A DNA stretch of 64,000 bases from Eucalyptus grandis. Lineage: Eukaryota > Streptophyta > Magnoliopsida > Myrtales > Myrtaceae. The notes beneath the pieces were generated by a model that was not told the DNA's origin, did no database searches, and worked only from the letters and a program-made list of their open reading frames with translations. The position numbers and the translations under genes are program-made. Position 1 is the first letter of the stretch. The number at the start of each line of letters is the position of its first letter. This document shows positions 49,574-59,988 of the stretch, piece by piece. Location: positions 10,245,501 through 10,309,500 of the forward strand of contig NC_052619.1 of NCBI RefSeq assembly GCF_016545825.1. The letters run 5' to 3'.

Positions 49574-51747
49574 AATTAATCGGATAATAGCAAATCATCA
49601 ATAACCTCAATTATCTTGATAAGTAGCACCAAGTATATACTTGTTGGGTCCATCATGGGACATAGGATGTGACTGGGTGCACGCATATCTCCTAATTTTT
49701 ATTTTTCGATTAATAAAGTTTCTTAGCAAACGTTCAAAATCAGGTACAAAATTAATGATATTTATCCAAGTGAGATTTGTAAATTTATCTTGCAATATTA
49801 ATGGACATTTGAGAGAAAATTAAAGGGGACAATTTATTTTAACTAAAGATATCCAAAATTTTGATCAATATTTATTAAAGCCAAAAAAAAAAAAGCACCA
49901 AGAGCAACCGAGATTGCTGGACGGTTACATACCTCGCTTCTAAAGGGCACAAAGTGGTTGCGCATTAACGTGGAGCTAAGTGTGGAGAAAGATTAAAAAA
50001 AGAAATTGCTAGAAAAATGTAAATTGCATTGAAATGGTGAAATTCGAGGAAAATAAAATGGTGTGGTAAAAAGTAAATATAAACATAGATTATGGATTTG
50101 CTTGATTGTGGAAAGAGAGAGCTTCACAATCCCAAAACACCGGTATTCATAAAATAAATAAATAAAATACTAAGAATAACAAGTCCCTCCTATACGTACA
50201 AGAACCACCCGCATCACTCCAATTATTCCACCTCTTTTGCAACTTCAACTTCAAAGACGAAATGCTACAACGTGCAACTCAATCATGAGCTCTTCCTTGT
50301 TACATCTGGCTTATTATCAACACTCCCAAGCACGATTTAAAACTCAGTTATTAAAATCATCAAGCACGAAACAAAAATCTTCAGTTACGAATGATTTCGT
50401 GCTAATAACGGAGGTGAAATGTAAACTCACGGTCCTACCTATTGCGTAGCTCTTCTCTATCCACAGTGACGGGGAGTCAAATGAGACATTGACCTTACCG
50501 AAGCTTTTTCCCCGAGATTTAGACAAAAATTTCAAACACGGCAAAACTTTAATAAATTTCTTAATTAATCCATTATCTCTGAAGCATGTTACTTAACATC
50601 TCGTGAAAGTTACTAGTAAAGCAGAAGATTGTGAGGCTCTTAAAGAGTACTATCATCTAAAATTCAATTGCCGCTATGAACACTTTGACTCCCACATAAG
50701 TTTCATAATACAATTCTTTTTTAGCCAAAAGGTCCCTTAGCAAAAGACCCGTTATTTGGGAAGGTCTACAGGAAAAAAAGGTAATTAGTAACAATATCTC
50801 TTTCAATCAAACTTTTTGATTGATGTTATGGTGTGTCGACAAAGTTGCGGCTTTTGGATACCTTGTTTGGTTTGTCTTTGTATGATCTGTAATTATTCAT
50901 CCGCGCAAGCCTTAGACAAAATCGAAGTCATGAATTCCGTCCTCATCAAGTTGGACACAAAATGTTTTCACTTTGATTTGTGTGGCCACGTGATCCAATT
51001 AATATCCTCAAAGTCTACTAAGTGGGGGCATTCTCGTACCATCTCGTGTCAAAAAGCGCAGGGTAGCATTCTGTGATAGCAATTCTCCACAAGTTGGTCA
51101 CTTTTTAACAAGCATGAATGATTTTGCAGAGGATTATTACGGCAAATGCAGAAACCCTTGCGGGAAAAATCACAGGGAGGGGAGAAACACAAATCCACTA
51201 TAGAAATCAAGTATTACAAAAGGTGGCTCTGAAAAGCTTAAACTCTTTCTGTCTTAACTTCATGCAAAATGTTTTAGTAGTATCTCTACTAAAATATCAC
51301 TCTTCCGGACCAAAATTAGATTTTTAGGTCATCATATCCACTTAAGTACCATAATTCCAATAGAAAGGTCAATCTCATTTTTTGATAAGTTCCCGAATGA
51401 GATCAAAGACAAAACTCAATAACAAATATTCTTAGGTAGTCGCAATTATATTCTAAATTTCTTCCCCAATATTAATATACTTTGTAAACCTTTACACCAA
51501 AGGCTACAAAAGGGTCCTTCGCCGCGGACTTCAGTCCACACATATATTGTCAAACAAATAAAGACCTATGTTAAAGAAATACCATGCTTACATCTACTTG
51601 ATCCATCCACTTTTAAAATAGTTGAAATAGGATACTATAGTATTCTTAAACAGGTCAAAAATAGTAAAGAACAAGTTGTCCAGTTTGTCTCAAAATATTG
51701 AAACTCAACACAACAAAGCTACTCAATAATCAAAAAAGAAATACTTG
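49574..51747. other. Central segment of the composite
   Basis: 2.2 kb of low-GC DNA framed by the inverted arms. It is not present elsewhere in the window. Several 60-86-codon frames exist (for example 50816-51076, 51118-51327) but none shows a domain. It could be a captured host fragment or leftover element DNA. Confidence 0.45.
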
Positions 51748-53088
51748 GAGTGCGGGACACCTGGAGTGCCATAACTCAAGACGCCGACACTTAAGTGCCA
51801 TCATCGGAGTAAAATGGGACACTTAAGTGCCACTCCGACGAAAATCCGGCCAAATGGCGACGTGGCGACTTTCCGGCGAGCTCGGTCCAAAACGGCGTCG
51901 TTTTGCACGCTGACGTGACGGAGAAAATGCAAAAACGACGCCGTTTCACGTCCACGTGTAAATAATAGTATATAAATTAATTAAATTAGATTTAAAATAT
52001 TCAAAAATTTTAAAAAATTAAGAAAATTTTTCAAAAATTAAGAAAATTTAAAAATTTTAAAAATTAAGAAAATTTTAAAAATTTTAAAAATAAGAAAATT
52101 TTAAAAATTTTAAAAATAAGAAAATTAAAAAAAAATTAAAAAATTAAGAAAATTTTAAAAAATTTTAAAAAATTTTAAAAATTTTAAAATTTTAAAAATT
52201 TTAAAAAATTTTAAAAATTAAGAAAATTTTCAAAAATTTTAAAAAAATTAAGAAAATTTTAAAATTTTTAAAAATTAAGAAAAATTAAAAAATTGTAAAA
52301 AGGGGGGGGGTGGGAGGCCGAACGGGCGGCTCCCTTGCCGCCGCCGCCGGCTCCCTCACCGCCGCCACCTCCGCGCCGTCGCCTCCCCCACCCCCCTTTT
52401 TTTTAATATTTTAAAATTTTCTTATTTTTTTAATTTTAAAATTTTTAAAATTAAAATTTTAAAATTTTCTTATTTTTTAATTTTTTAAAATTTTTTTAAA
52501 TTTTTAAAATTTTTAAAATTTTTTAAAATTTTTAAAATTTTTAAAATTTTTAAATTTTTTAAATTTTTTAAATTTTTTAAATTTTTTAAATTTTTAAAAT
52601 TTTTAAAATTTTTTAAAATTTTTAAAATTTTTTAAATTTTTAAAATTTTTTAAAATTTTTTAAAATTTTTAAAATTTTCTTTTTTTATAAAAAAAAAATT
52701 TTAAATTTTTTTTAAATTAAAATTTTTTAAATTTTCTTATTTTGTAATTTTTTTTAATTTTTAAAATTAAAATTTTAAAATTTCTTTTTTTTTTTTTTTA
52801 ATTTTTTTAAATTTTTTAAAATTAAAATTTTTAAAATTTACTTTTTTTAAAATTTTTTAAATTTTTTTTTTAATTTTTATGCTGATTTGGAGCTTCGGCG
52901 AGCCACGTGAAAAAAATAATAATAAAATATCACACGCAGGATTTCCGGCAAGGGTCGCCAGAGGTGGCACTTAAGTGTTCCACTCGAAAAAAAGTGGCAC
53001 TTAGTGTACCGATTTTGAAGTTATGGCACTTAAGTGTCGGCGTCCTACGCGCCAAAGCTTATGCAAGACTTGTGGTGCATCTTTCGCC
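51748..53088 (-). repeat. Right arm of the Mutator-like composite
   Basis: Near-complete reverse complement of 48325-49573. It starts GAGTGCGGGACACCTGGAGT and keeps the CGACGCCGTTTCACG word, the GC-rich block (52300-52400, now as GCCGCC repeats) and the A/T runs (51960-52290, 52410-52880). It ends with GCACTTAAGTGTCGGCG before the terminal TTGTGGTGCATCTTTCGCC. Confidence 0.85.
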
Positions 53089-53331
53089 CTAATGCCGAGG
53101 ATCTATGGAATAGATGGACTCTCTTTAATGGAGGAAGCATGCATCAAGTTAATTATGACGCACATGCTTTTCATTGTGAATTCGTGCACATTATAATAGA
53201 TGATAAGTCAAGATCTGATGAATGATCATGCAAACTGTCCGAGGTGTGTAGAACTCGATGTAGAGGAAGAGGAGGGTGTTCGAGTTTAACAAGAAGGAAG
53301 ATGTCATGTGATTTTTATTGAAGTATTTTCT

Positions 53332-53410
53332 TCTTTTTCTTTTTTTGTAACCCAGGAACCGCCGTATAGCCGGTAGTCGGCGACGTAAACCCGGGGCGGC
53401 GCCACAGGGA
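53332..53410 (-). mobile_element. 5'-truncated SINE-like retroposon
   Basis: 79 bp flanked by a perfect 17-bp direct repeat TTATTGAAGTATTTTCT (53315-53331 and 53411-53427). The empty site is in copy 1 near 13885. On the minus strand the insert ends in an A-rich tail (ACAAAAAAAGAAAAAGAAG) after a GC-rich body with CCGCCCCGGGTTTACGTCGCC. A long target duplication with an A-rich tail is typical of L1-mobilised SINEs. No clear Pol III box remains. Confidence 0.65.
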
Positions 53411-53451
53411 TTATTGAAGTATTTTCTATCCTAAAAAAGTGGGAAAAACTA

Positions 53452-53808
53452 CCAATTCAATCATAAACTCATTATAAGGACGCCAATTTAGTTCTAAACT
53501 TTCAAATTTCGTCAATGTTTTCCTAAACCTTCATGAAATTCCGATATATTCCTTTTGGCCAATTGCGACCGGAAATAGTCGATGTGGCAAGTAAACTCGT
53601 CTATGTCAATGAGCAACGTAAGATGATCGAGGATGACTGGAGGACACGTCGGCAACATTAACAATTTCCAACGTTAATTTCTAGCAAAATTGACCGAAAG
53701 AATTAGATTGAAATTTCATGAGAAAAATTAAGACTGCATTGACAAAAATTTCATGTAAAAGTTTAGGATTGAATTGATAAACATATAATAAGTTTAAAAT
53801 CCATTGGA
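53452..53808. mobile_element. Foldback MITE-like element, copy 2
   Basis: Counterpart of 13918-14270 with the same inverted ends, carried by the segmental duplication. Confidence 0.7.
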
Positions 53809-54164
53809 TGCTTATCCACAAAAAGGTCCTTCCGTTTTTATTCTATATACAATCTCAAGGATTTTTAAGGCAAATCTCAGCAGTGCTTTAATTACCACAA
53901 CAAAATTAGAAAATTTATAGCGTGGGTGAAAAGGTAGTATCACAACTTTTCTTATGAGAAAGTGAATGATCAATTTTCTACACATAGATAGATTAATCCG
54001 AAAATCAATCTAAGAAATCAAATGGAGTTACTAAGTTTGGTCTATGGTCCCTTGTTTGATGGGTAAATACTCTAGCGGTCTGCCTACAATAGGAGTGCCA
54101 ATTCAGTGTGGACGAGGCCGAAAACTCATTTCATCCTTTTCAACCTAGATAAACTCAATTCAGT

Positions 54165-54583
54165 ATGGTCCCTTTTTTTTCTTCTTTTTTCTTTGGCCGG
54201 TCACCGGCCTCGGCCATGGCTGGCGACTGGCCGTCGAGGGCCGGCGACCACGCCGGAGGGTTGCCGGCCCCTGGCGAGGCTCGGCCTCACCGAGGGCTGG
54301 CGAGCCTCGCCGTGGCTGGGCAAGACCGCCGGCCATACGAGGCCGCTGGCGACCAGCCAAAAGAAGAAAAAAAAAGGAAAAATAAAATAAAAATATTAAA
54401 AATTAAAAGAAACAAAAAAAGAATACAAATTTACCAAAAGCGTTTCTATTCATTTTTTATTCCCGAACAAGTTTACCAAACACGTCTTTTTAGTAAAAAA
54501 TTGTTCCCGGAACATAAATAATTTTTTCTATTTCTGTTCCCTGGAACAATTTTTGAACAGAAACATAAACAAACGCACTCACA
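54165..54583 (-). mobile_element. Truncated GC-rich Harbinger-like element
   Basis: Reverse-oriented relative of 21434-22458. The GC-rich core (54190-54355) is followed by AT-rich DNA with CGAACAAGTTTACCAAAC, TGTTCCCTGGAACAATTTTT and the terminal AAACAAACGCAC. One terminus is missing. Its right end abuts CNGC exon 5 of copy D directly. Confidence 0.65.
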
Positions 54584-55178
54584 GCGTTTTTATCCAGTAC
54601 ATTCCCAGATTATATCGAGTTTTGCCGTTACTTGTGGGTCAGTTTCCTACTGTCTTCATTTTTGAGTCAGCATGGGCAAATTTTGTCATCAATCTTCTCA
54701 TGTTTGTTTTGGCTGGCCATGTCGTTGGATCATGCTGGTACCTTCTTGGACTACAGGTGGGTAGCATCATTTGTTTTTCTCTTCCTAATTTGTTAGAATG
54801 GGTTCTTCATTTCAGCCTTCTGTTAAAATGCTGGTAAAGTAGCTCCAAAACTTAGTGACTGAATGAGAAATTTTTCCAGCAAAGCAATTCTTTCTTCGTC
54901 TAATCTCACTCTCTCCATCCTGCCAGAGGGTTAATCAATGTCTTCGGGAAGCATGCAAACCAGCCGGCCTGTGTAGCTTTATGGATTGTGGAGATGGAGA
55001 CAACATTGACAAATTCAAAAATAATGCAACGTGGACTAAATGGACAACAAATCTGAATGCTACTGCTTGTTTTAACTCCAATGATTTTGGTTATGGAATT
55101 TATCAAAACACTGTTAATCTTACCAAAGAGGCAAACGTGGTCATGAGATATGTGTTTTCGTTGTTTTGGGTATTCCAG
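54584..55178 (+). pseudogene. CNGC20: CNGC20-like copy D: partial exon 5 and exon 6
   Basis: 54584-54756 encodes the last 57 residues of exon 5 (IQYIPRLYRVLPLL, FESAWANFVINLLMFVLAGH, CWYLLGLQ), followed by a normal GT donor. Exon 6 (54927-55178, 252 nt, phase 0) starts VNQCLREACKPAGLC-FMDC and ends YVFSLFW-FQ, open throughout. Intron 5 is only 170 bp versus 907 bp in copy B, through an internal deletion. Upstream exons are cut off by the GC-rich transposon fragment. Intron 6 is interrupted 349 bp later by a Tekay-like retrotransposon. Most likely the continuation of pseudogene C; exons 7-12 may lie beyond the window. Confidence 0.88.
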
Positions 55179-55527
55179 GTACTTATTTACATTCTTATAG
55201 ATTCGGCTTATTTCTAATCGGACCAAATAGTATACTGTACAATAGCCTAGCAACGCATTCCAAGGAAAAGGCATTTTGCTCTCCTGCTCTTTATCCTTTT
55301 CCTCTTAAAATTGCTTGGTTGAGGCAACAGATTGAATTAGGGTAAATCTATATATCAATATTTCACCTGCCGTAAAAAGGGAGAGAATTTTTTTTTTTTT
55401 TTTGGGGGGGGTGGTTGCATGAACAATCCTTGTCCTTGTTTTATTGTGGGATAATAGCACAAATAGTCCTTAAACATTGATCGGAAGTGCAATGTTGTTT
55501 TTGAACTTTTAATTTGTGCAATATGAT

Positions 55528-58500
55528 TGTGACATCCCGATTTTCCAATCCTATTTTCAATAAATTGAGACGGGCATTTCGTTGGCACACATATAGTTCT
55601 TTTCCTTGAGTCGGCCACTCATGTGAAAACTAGTCTATCGGGTGAAGCTGTTAAGAGTTTCTAATGCATCAGACTCGAGAATTTGACCAGGAAGCGATCT
55701 TTCGACCGAGTTAATCTGCAAGGGTCATTACGGCACAATTAAAATCGATTAGAGATCGGAGATAGGTCGACTCGACAGAGGCATGTGATCAGATGTGAGT
55801 GATTCCACCAGATCGCACAATTCTTGTCGATTAGCACTAGACCGACCTTTCTATCGATTGGGTACCCTGTGTTCGTATTTGAAACCTTGAGATTATCCCG
55901 ACAACCGAAAGTCGCCAATGTTTCAAAGATGTACATTGTGGCTTGAGATGATCAACCACATGTCAAATGCATGAAAATTTCTAAATGCTACCCGGTAGGT
56001 TGGGCCGCGCTAGTATCATGCCAAAGTGAAATTAACCGTGGAATTGAGATCGAATTCAGAAATTGGAAGTCTGAGTGTGTCACAAATCATTTCAAGATCA
56101 TTGAATCATCTTTGGAAGATTTTTCATGCAAGCCGAGCTTTTTAGCAAAATAATCAAGAAATGGCTAATTTGGCTCGAGAAATTAGTAGGCCGTTTTTGG
56201 TCGCGCTTTTGGGACTTAAGTTGGTTCTATGGACAAGTGAAGATGTGAATTAAAATGTGGCGACATTGGATAAATTTTATGGACTTCAATTTTGGACTCA
56301 ATTAGAAGTGGATTGATTATAATTGAAGAATTTGATGTACAAGAATTGGACCCCGGCGGAAAATGAAAGTGCAACCATTGGAGAAGTTGTGGAGGATTTG
56401 AGTGAGTGGAAGATGACATGGGATGATGTCATGGTGGTTGAGGCCAAGGGTTGAGATCTTGACACGTGGACGGTGGAGATTTGCCCGAGAAAAGGTGACC
56501 CATCACCATCATCATCCTCCTTGAATCAAGGGACTTGTCTTGGGACTTGAGGAGGAGGGAGAGAGGAGGCCGAACGGAACCAGCAGCCGCACGCCCACTT
56601 CGTCCGCCCGTCCGACCGTCGGCAGCTTCGCCCGTCGCCGTTCGCCGTCGCAACTTGGCCTCGCCGCTCGCTCCTCCGCCTCTCTCTCTCTACCCTTGCG
56701 TCGTTGAAGCCTCTTTCCTCCATTGTTGGTTGCGGTTTGAACGCACCAGCAGATCTGAGCACGCCGAGGCTAGTTGCAGCCCAGCCAGACCGCCGTCCGC
56801 CGGTCGCGCGCCGTCCACCGCCCCGCACAGCCGCTGCTCCTCGCTTGCCTGCACCTAGCCGACGCCCGGTCGTCTCGTGAGCTGCTGCTCGTGCGTTTCG
56901 GGGGATGTTCGGCCAGCTCAAGCCTCAAATTGACCGCCTCCAGCCACCGTCAGCCTCGTCGGAGCTCCGCCCGAGCTGCCGCCCCTCTTCTCCGTCGTTC
57001 CTCCGCTCATTCCGGCACCGGATCTGCTCCTTCTCGGCCCCAAACAGAAGCTGGAAAAATGGGTATGGCAGCGGACGTTTGGCCCGTTTTGGCCGCCTTC
57101 CCGAGCTCGGATGCTCGGCCCGCTTTGAGGAAAGTCGATCCCCGCGTCGTCCCCGTCGTTTTGGTCCGCTCGGCTCGCTAATCCGGTGAGTTTAACTCAC
57201 TAAACCTTGATTAGACGGTTAATGATGCCCTAAGTGTGCTTAGCCTAAGTTAAGTAAGCTTAGTTGGTTGAATTAGTTTATTTGGTTGATGATTAGATTA
57301 TGGTGTTTAATTAAGTTAAAGTGTATTTAGTTTAAAGTTAAGTATGTTTATTTTTAATATAAAGCCTTGATGTGACATAATAGGGTTTTAATTTTGAATT
57401 ATTTAATTGCTTCGAAATTCTGGAAATTTGTAATATTATATTAATTCCGAAATGATTAAATATTATTATATAAAAAAACGGAAAAATTATTTTGGTCTGG
57501 TTGCTCGAATTTCGTGTCGTCCCTTTGTGTAGTCAGATTTTGAAATTGACGATTGGATATTATAAATTGAGCGTGGATCATGAAAAATATGAATATTATT
57601 ATTTAATTATTTTCGAAATAAATTTAATTATTTAATAAATTCCGAAAATTTTGTCAGGACCTTAAACTCTCAGAATTTCGTGCCGATCGCTGCTGTGCAT
57701 TTAGAATTTGATAGTGATGATTGGTTGTGACAAATTGAGTGTGATTGCGATATATATGGATTTTTTATAAAATTCTAAGTGTGGAAATTGAGGGGCGATA
57801 GGCCGTGAAATACCACCTATTAGAGGTCGTGCCCGATGAGGCCGTGATATACCACCTACTAGAGGTCGTGCCAAAGTGAGGCCGTGATGAACCACCTATG
57901 AGAGGTCGTGCCCGGTGAGGCCGTGATGAACCACCTATGAGAGGTCGTGCCCGGTGGGGCCGTGATATGCCACCTATTAGAGGTCGCGCCAATGGGGCCG
58001 TGAATTGCCACCGTTAAAGGTCGCGCCGAGTGGGGCCGTGATGCCACTGATTCTAATTTTGCCGAGTAGGGCCGTGATTGTGAGCAATGATTGATTTGTT
58101 GGAATGACATGTAATCGGCCGAGTCGATTGATCGCTGAGACGATCCAAGTGGTTAAATTGTTTTGATAATGTGATTGAGCCATGGTTGTTTGGTTATCAT
58201 AATTGTACGTGGTTGAATTATATAAATTGCGCTAACCTGCAGATGAAGGCTGAGGCGTGGTAAGTCTTCTGTGTGATGTGGCTAGGCCACCCGGGGTGTA
58301 TTTTCTTTCTAATAGGGGTTTAGGGGGTTGAACTTGCTGAGACATCGTCTCATCCCGGTTTTGGGATTAAAATTTCAGGTCCCCGGTGGACGGAGTGGCC
58401 AGATAGCTTTGGTTGGCCTTGAGGAGTTGCAGAGGTGAAGTCATAAGGGTTGGAGAGCGTGTCTTGCTAGTTGGTTGTAGGATAGTTCCCCTTTTGTCGA

Positions 58501-58735
58501 GCTGGTCTATTTTGTAGAAAGTCTAGTGTTGTATTTAAACCCTTTGTGTTTGTAAATGAGTGTTTGATATTGTGATTAAGTGCTTGCTTTTCTATCCCAA
58601 GTTAAATGTTGTCAGGGGATTTGGTTCGCTTCCGCATGCGTAAATAAATGAATGGGTCGGCGACATATCCTGGGATGTCGCATTTTTGATCGACCGTAGT
58701 GGGATGTGCGCGCGCTCGAGGTTCGGGGCGTGACA
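55528..58735 (+). repeat. 5' LTR of element II
   Basis: 3208 bp, starting TGTGACATCCCG and ending GGGGCGTGACA. It contains a GC-rich block (56530-57180), a tandem array (57795-58080) and AT-rich DNA. It holds about 235 bp (near 56788-57021) that the right LTR lacks. The exact right end may differ by a few bases because a TCCCC stretch follows. Confidence 0.82.
57795..58080. repeat. Tandem array of ~40-bp units in the LTR
   Basis: About seven imperfect units built on GGCCGTGATGAACCACCTAT followed by GAGAGGTCGTGCCCGGTGA. Units near the right are shorter and more diverged. The repeats are head-to-tail and contiguous, without spacers. Confidence 0.85.
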
Positions 58736-58747
58736 TCCCCGTTTAAG

Positions 58748-58760
58748 TGGTATCAGAGCA
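58748..58760 (+). other. Primer-binding site of element II
   Basis: TGGTATCAGAGCA, a perfect start of the plant initiator-Met tRNA primer site, 12 bp after the LTR end. Confidence 0.88.
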
Positions 58761-59389
58761 TGGTCTGTGTATGGAGTGATAAGGTGCGATGAGTCATGGG
58801 ATAGTTAGTAGGAAATGCTTTATTTATGCTGATGCATGTGGTTGATAGCTGTTTGGTAGTGTGTTTGTGGGGTCACTCAAATTCTAACCTGATGTTGGAA
58901 TCGGAAAACAGGCGTCTATAAAGAGCCTCTAGGATGAGTGACCAGGAGTGGAGAACTCCTTGGAAGAGGTCGATAGGACCTGTATCTCGGGGTAGGATGC
59001 TGACAAGAGTCGGTACCCGAGGTAGGGCGCAGGCTTAGACCAGAGCGAGTGTGAGAGTACCGTCGCAAGTCGGTACTTAGAGTGTAGCAGCACCGAACGA
59101 TCTTAGGTTGTTGGGATCGTTCAGGCGCTAGTGTTCCTTGGAAGCTTGTTGGGTCAGTAAGTTCAGGACCGAGCCGCCGCTGTTGCTGTTGTTTCTATCG
59201 TTGCCAGTGTTGTGACCGTTGTTATTGCCGCGCCTGTTGAGGCCTAATATGGAGTTGTGATCGAGGATCAAGCCTCCGTATCTAAGTCAGAGTTCAATTT
59301 TGACAGAGGCAGAAATCAATTGGGGAGAAAGGCCGATGTCAAAAGAAAGATGCCCTGTTTCATCCAACCGGAAGAGTAAAGTTGGAAAG

Positions 59390-59520
59390 TCAGTGCTCAA
59401 CTCGATCGATGCGTGTCATGTCTGTAAGAAAAGACATGGATCTGTTCCGTGCTGTAAGAGGGAAAGGACTTGTTACTAGTGTCGCCAGTAAGGCCAATTG
59501 ATCAAAGATTATCTGTATAG
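59390..59520 (+). pseudogene. gag zinc-knuckle remnant of element II
   Basis: Cys/His-rich shreds (CHVCKKRHGSVPC and C-Y-C-R-Q with a stop inside) mark the nucleocapsid end of gag. The reading frame is lost on both sides. Confidence 0.55.
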
Positions 59521-59988
59521 ACAAATGGAATCACAGCTATTTCTGTCACCGCCGTTGATAAGACAGAACAGAAGAGTCATGCTTTGGGACATTAATGGGG
59601 TACTTAGAACGGATCTCAGTGCAAGGAAGGGTGCATGATATTCCTTGATGGGAGGTAGATGACTTATTGATTGTGTGCCGAGTCAGTGGAAAGGAGGCAT
59701 GAGTCAGCCTGGTGTCAGAGTAAAAAGGGGAGCATGCTTTGAACGTGGCTAGCACGGCCATCGAGTTAGGAATTGTCCGCGTAAGTCCATAAGAGCGTGA
59801 GTACCGTTACTGCAAATTGGACGCCACTAGGATGGCTAGAAGAGCATGAATGGGTTGACCATGCATTAGTCAAAGGGAAAATGTTCTTGAGGGAATTTTA
59901 TCATAGTAGTGCAGCAGAATTTTCGATGAAAGTTGTAGGATCTTTGTTGTGGTAATAAAGTGATAGAAAGATGGATCTTTGACTATAG

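Larger units (their letters stand above)
48325..53088. mobile_element. Composite Mutator-like element with long inverted arms
   Basis: 4764 bp flanked by a perfect 9-bp repeat CTAATGCCG (48316-48324 and 53089-53097). The empty site with one copy is seen in segmental copy 1 near 13660. A 9-bp duplication is the Mutator hallmark. The ends are inverted: left GGCAGAAGTACACCACAAG, right the complement of GGCGAAAGATGCACCACAAG. Inside are two 1.25-1.34 kb inverted arms around a 2.2-kb centre. No transposase domain seen. Confidence 0.85.
42776..54137 (+). repeat. Segmental duplication, copy 2 (interrupted)
   Basis: Matches 5634-5700 and 11209-14675 in order. It starts inside CNGC exon 1 of copy C and ends at a GC-rich transposon fragment next to CNGC exon 5 of copy D. 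It therefore appears to have been inserted into, or recombined with, a CNGC20-like gene, replacing exons 2-4. Copy-specific additions: the chimera 43789-46631, about 230 bp at 47865-48096, the composite 48325-53088 and the small insert 53332-53410. Confidence 0.85.

Noticed and set aside
56429..57189. Arg/Ala/Ser-rich frames in the LTR (both strands)
   Set aside because: They lie in the GC-rich part of the Tekay-like LTR and are repeated in the right LTR; no domain.
57795..58080. Possible CRISPR-like array
   Set aside because: Units are contiguous and degenerate with no unique spacers, and the host is a plant; it is an LTR tandem repeat.
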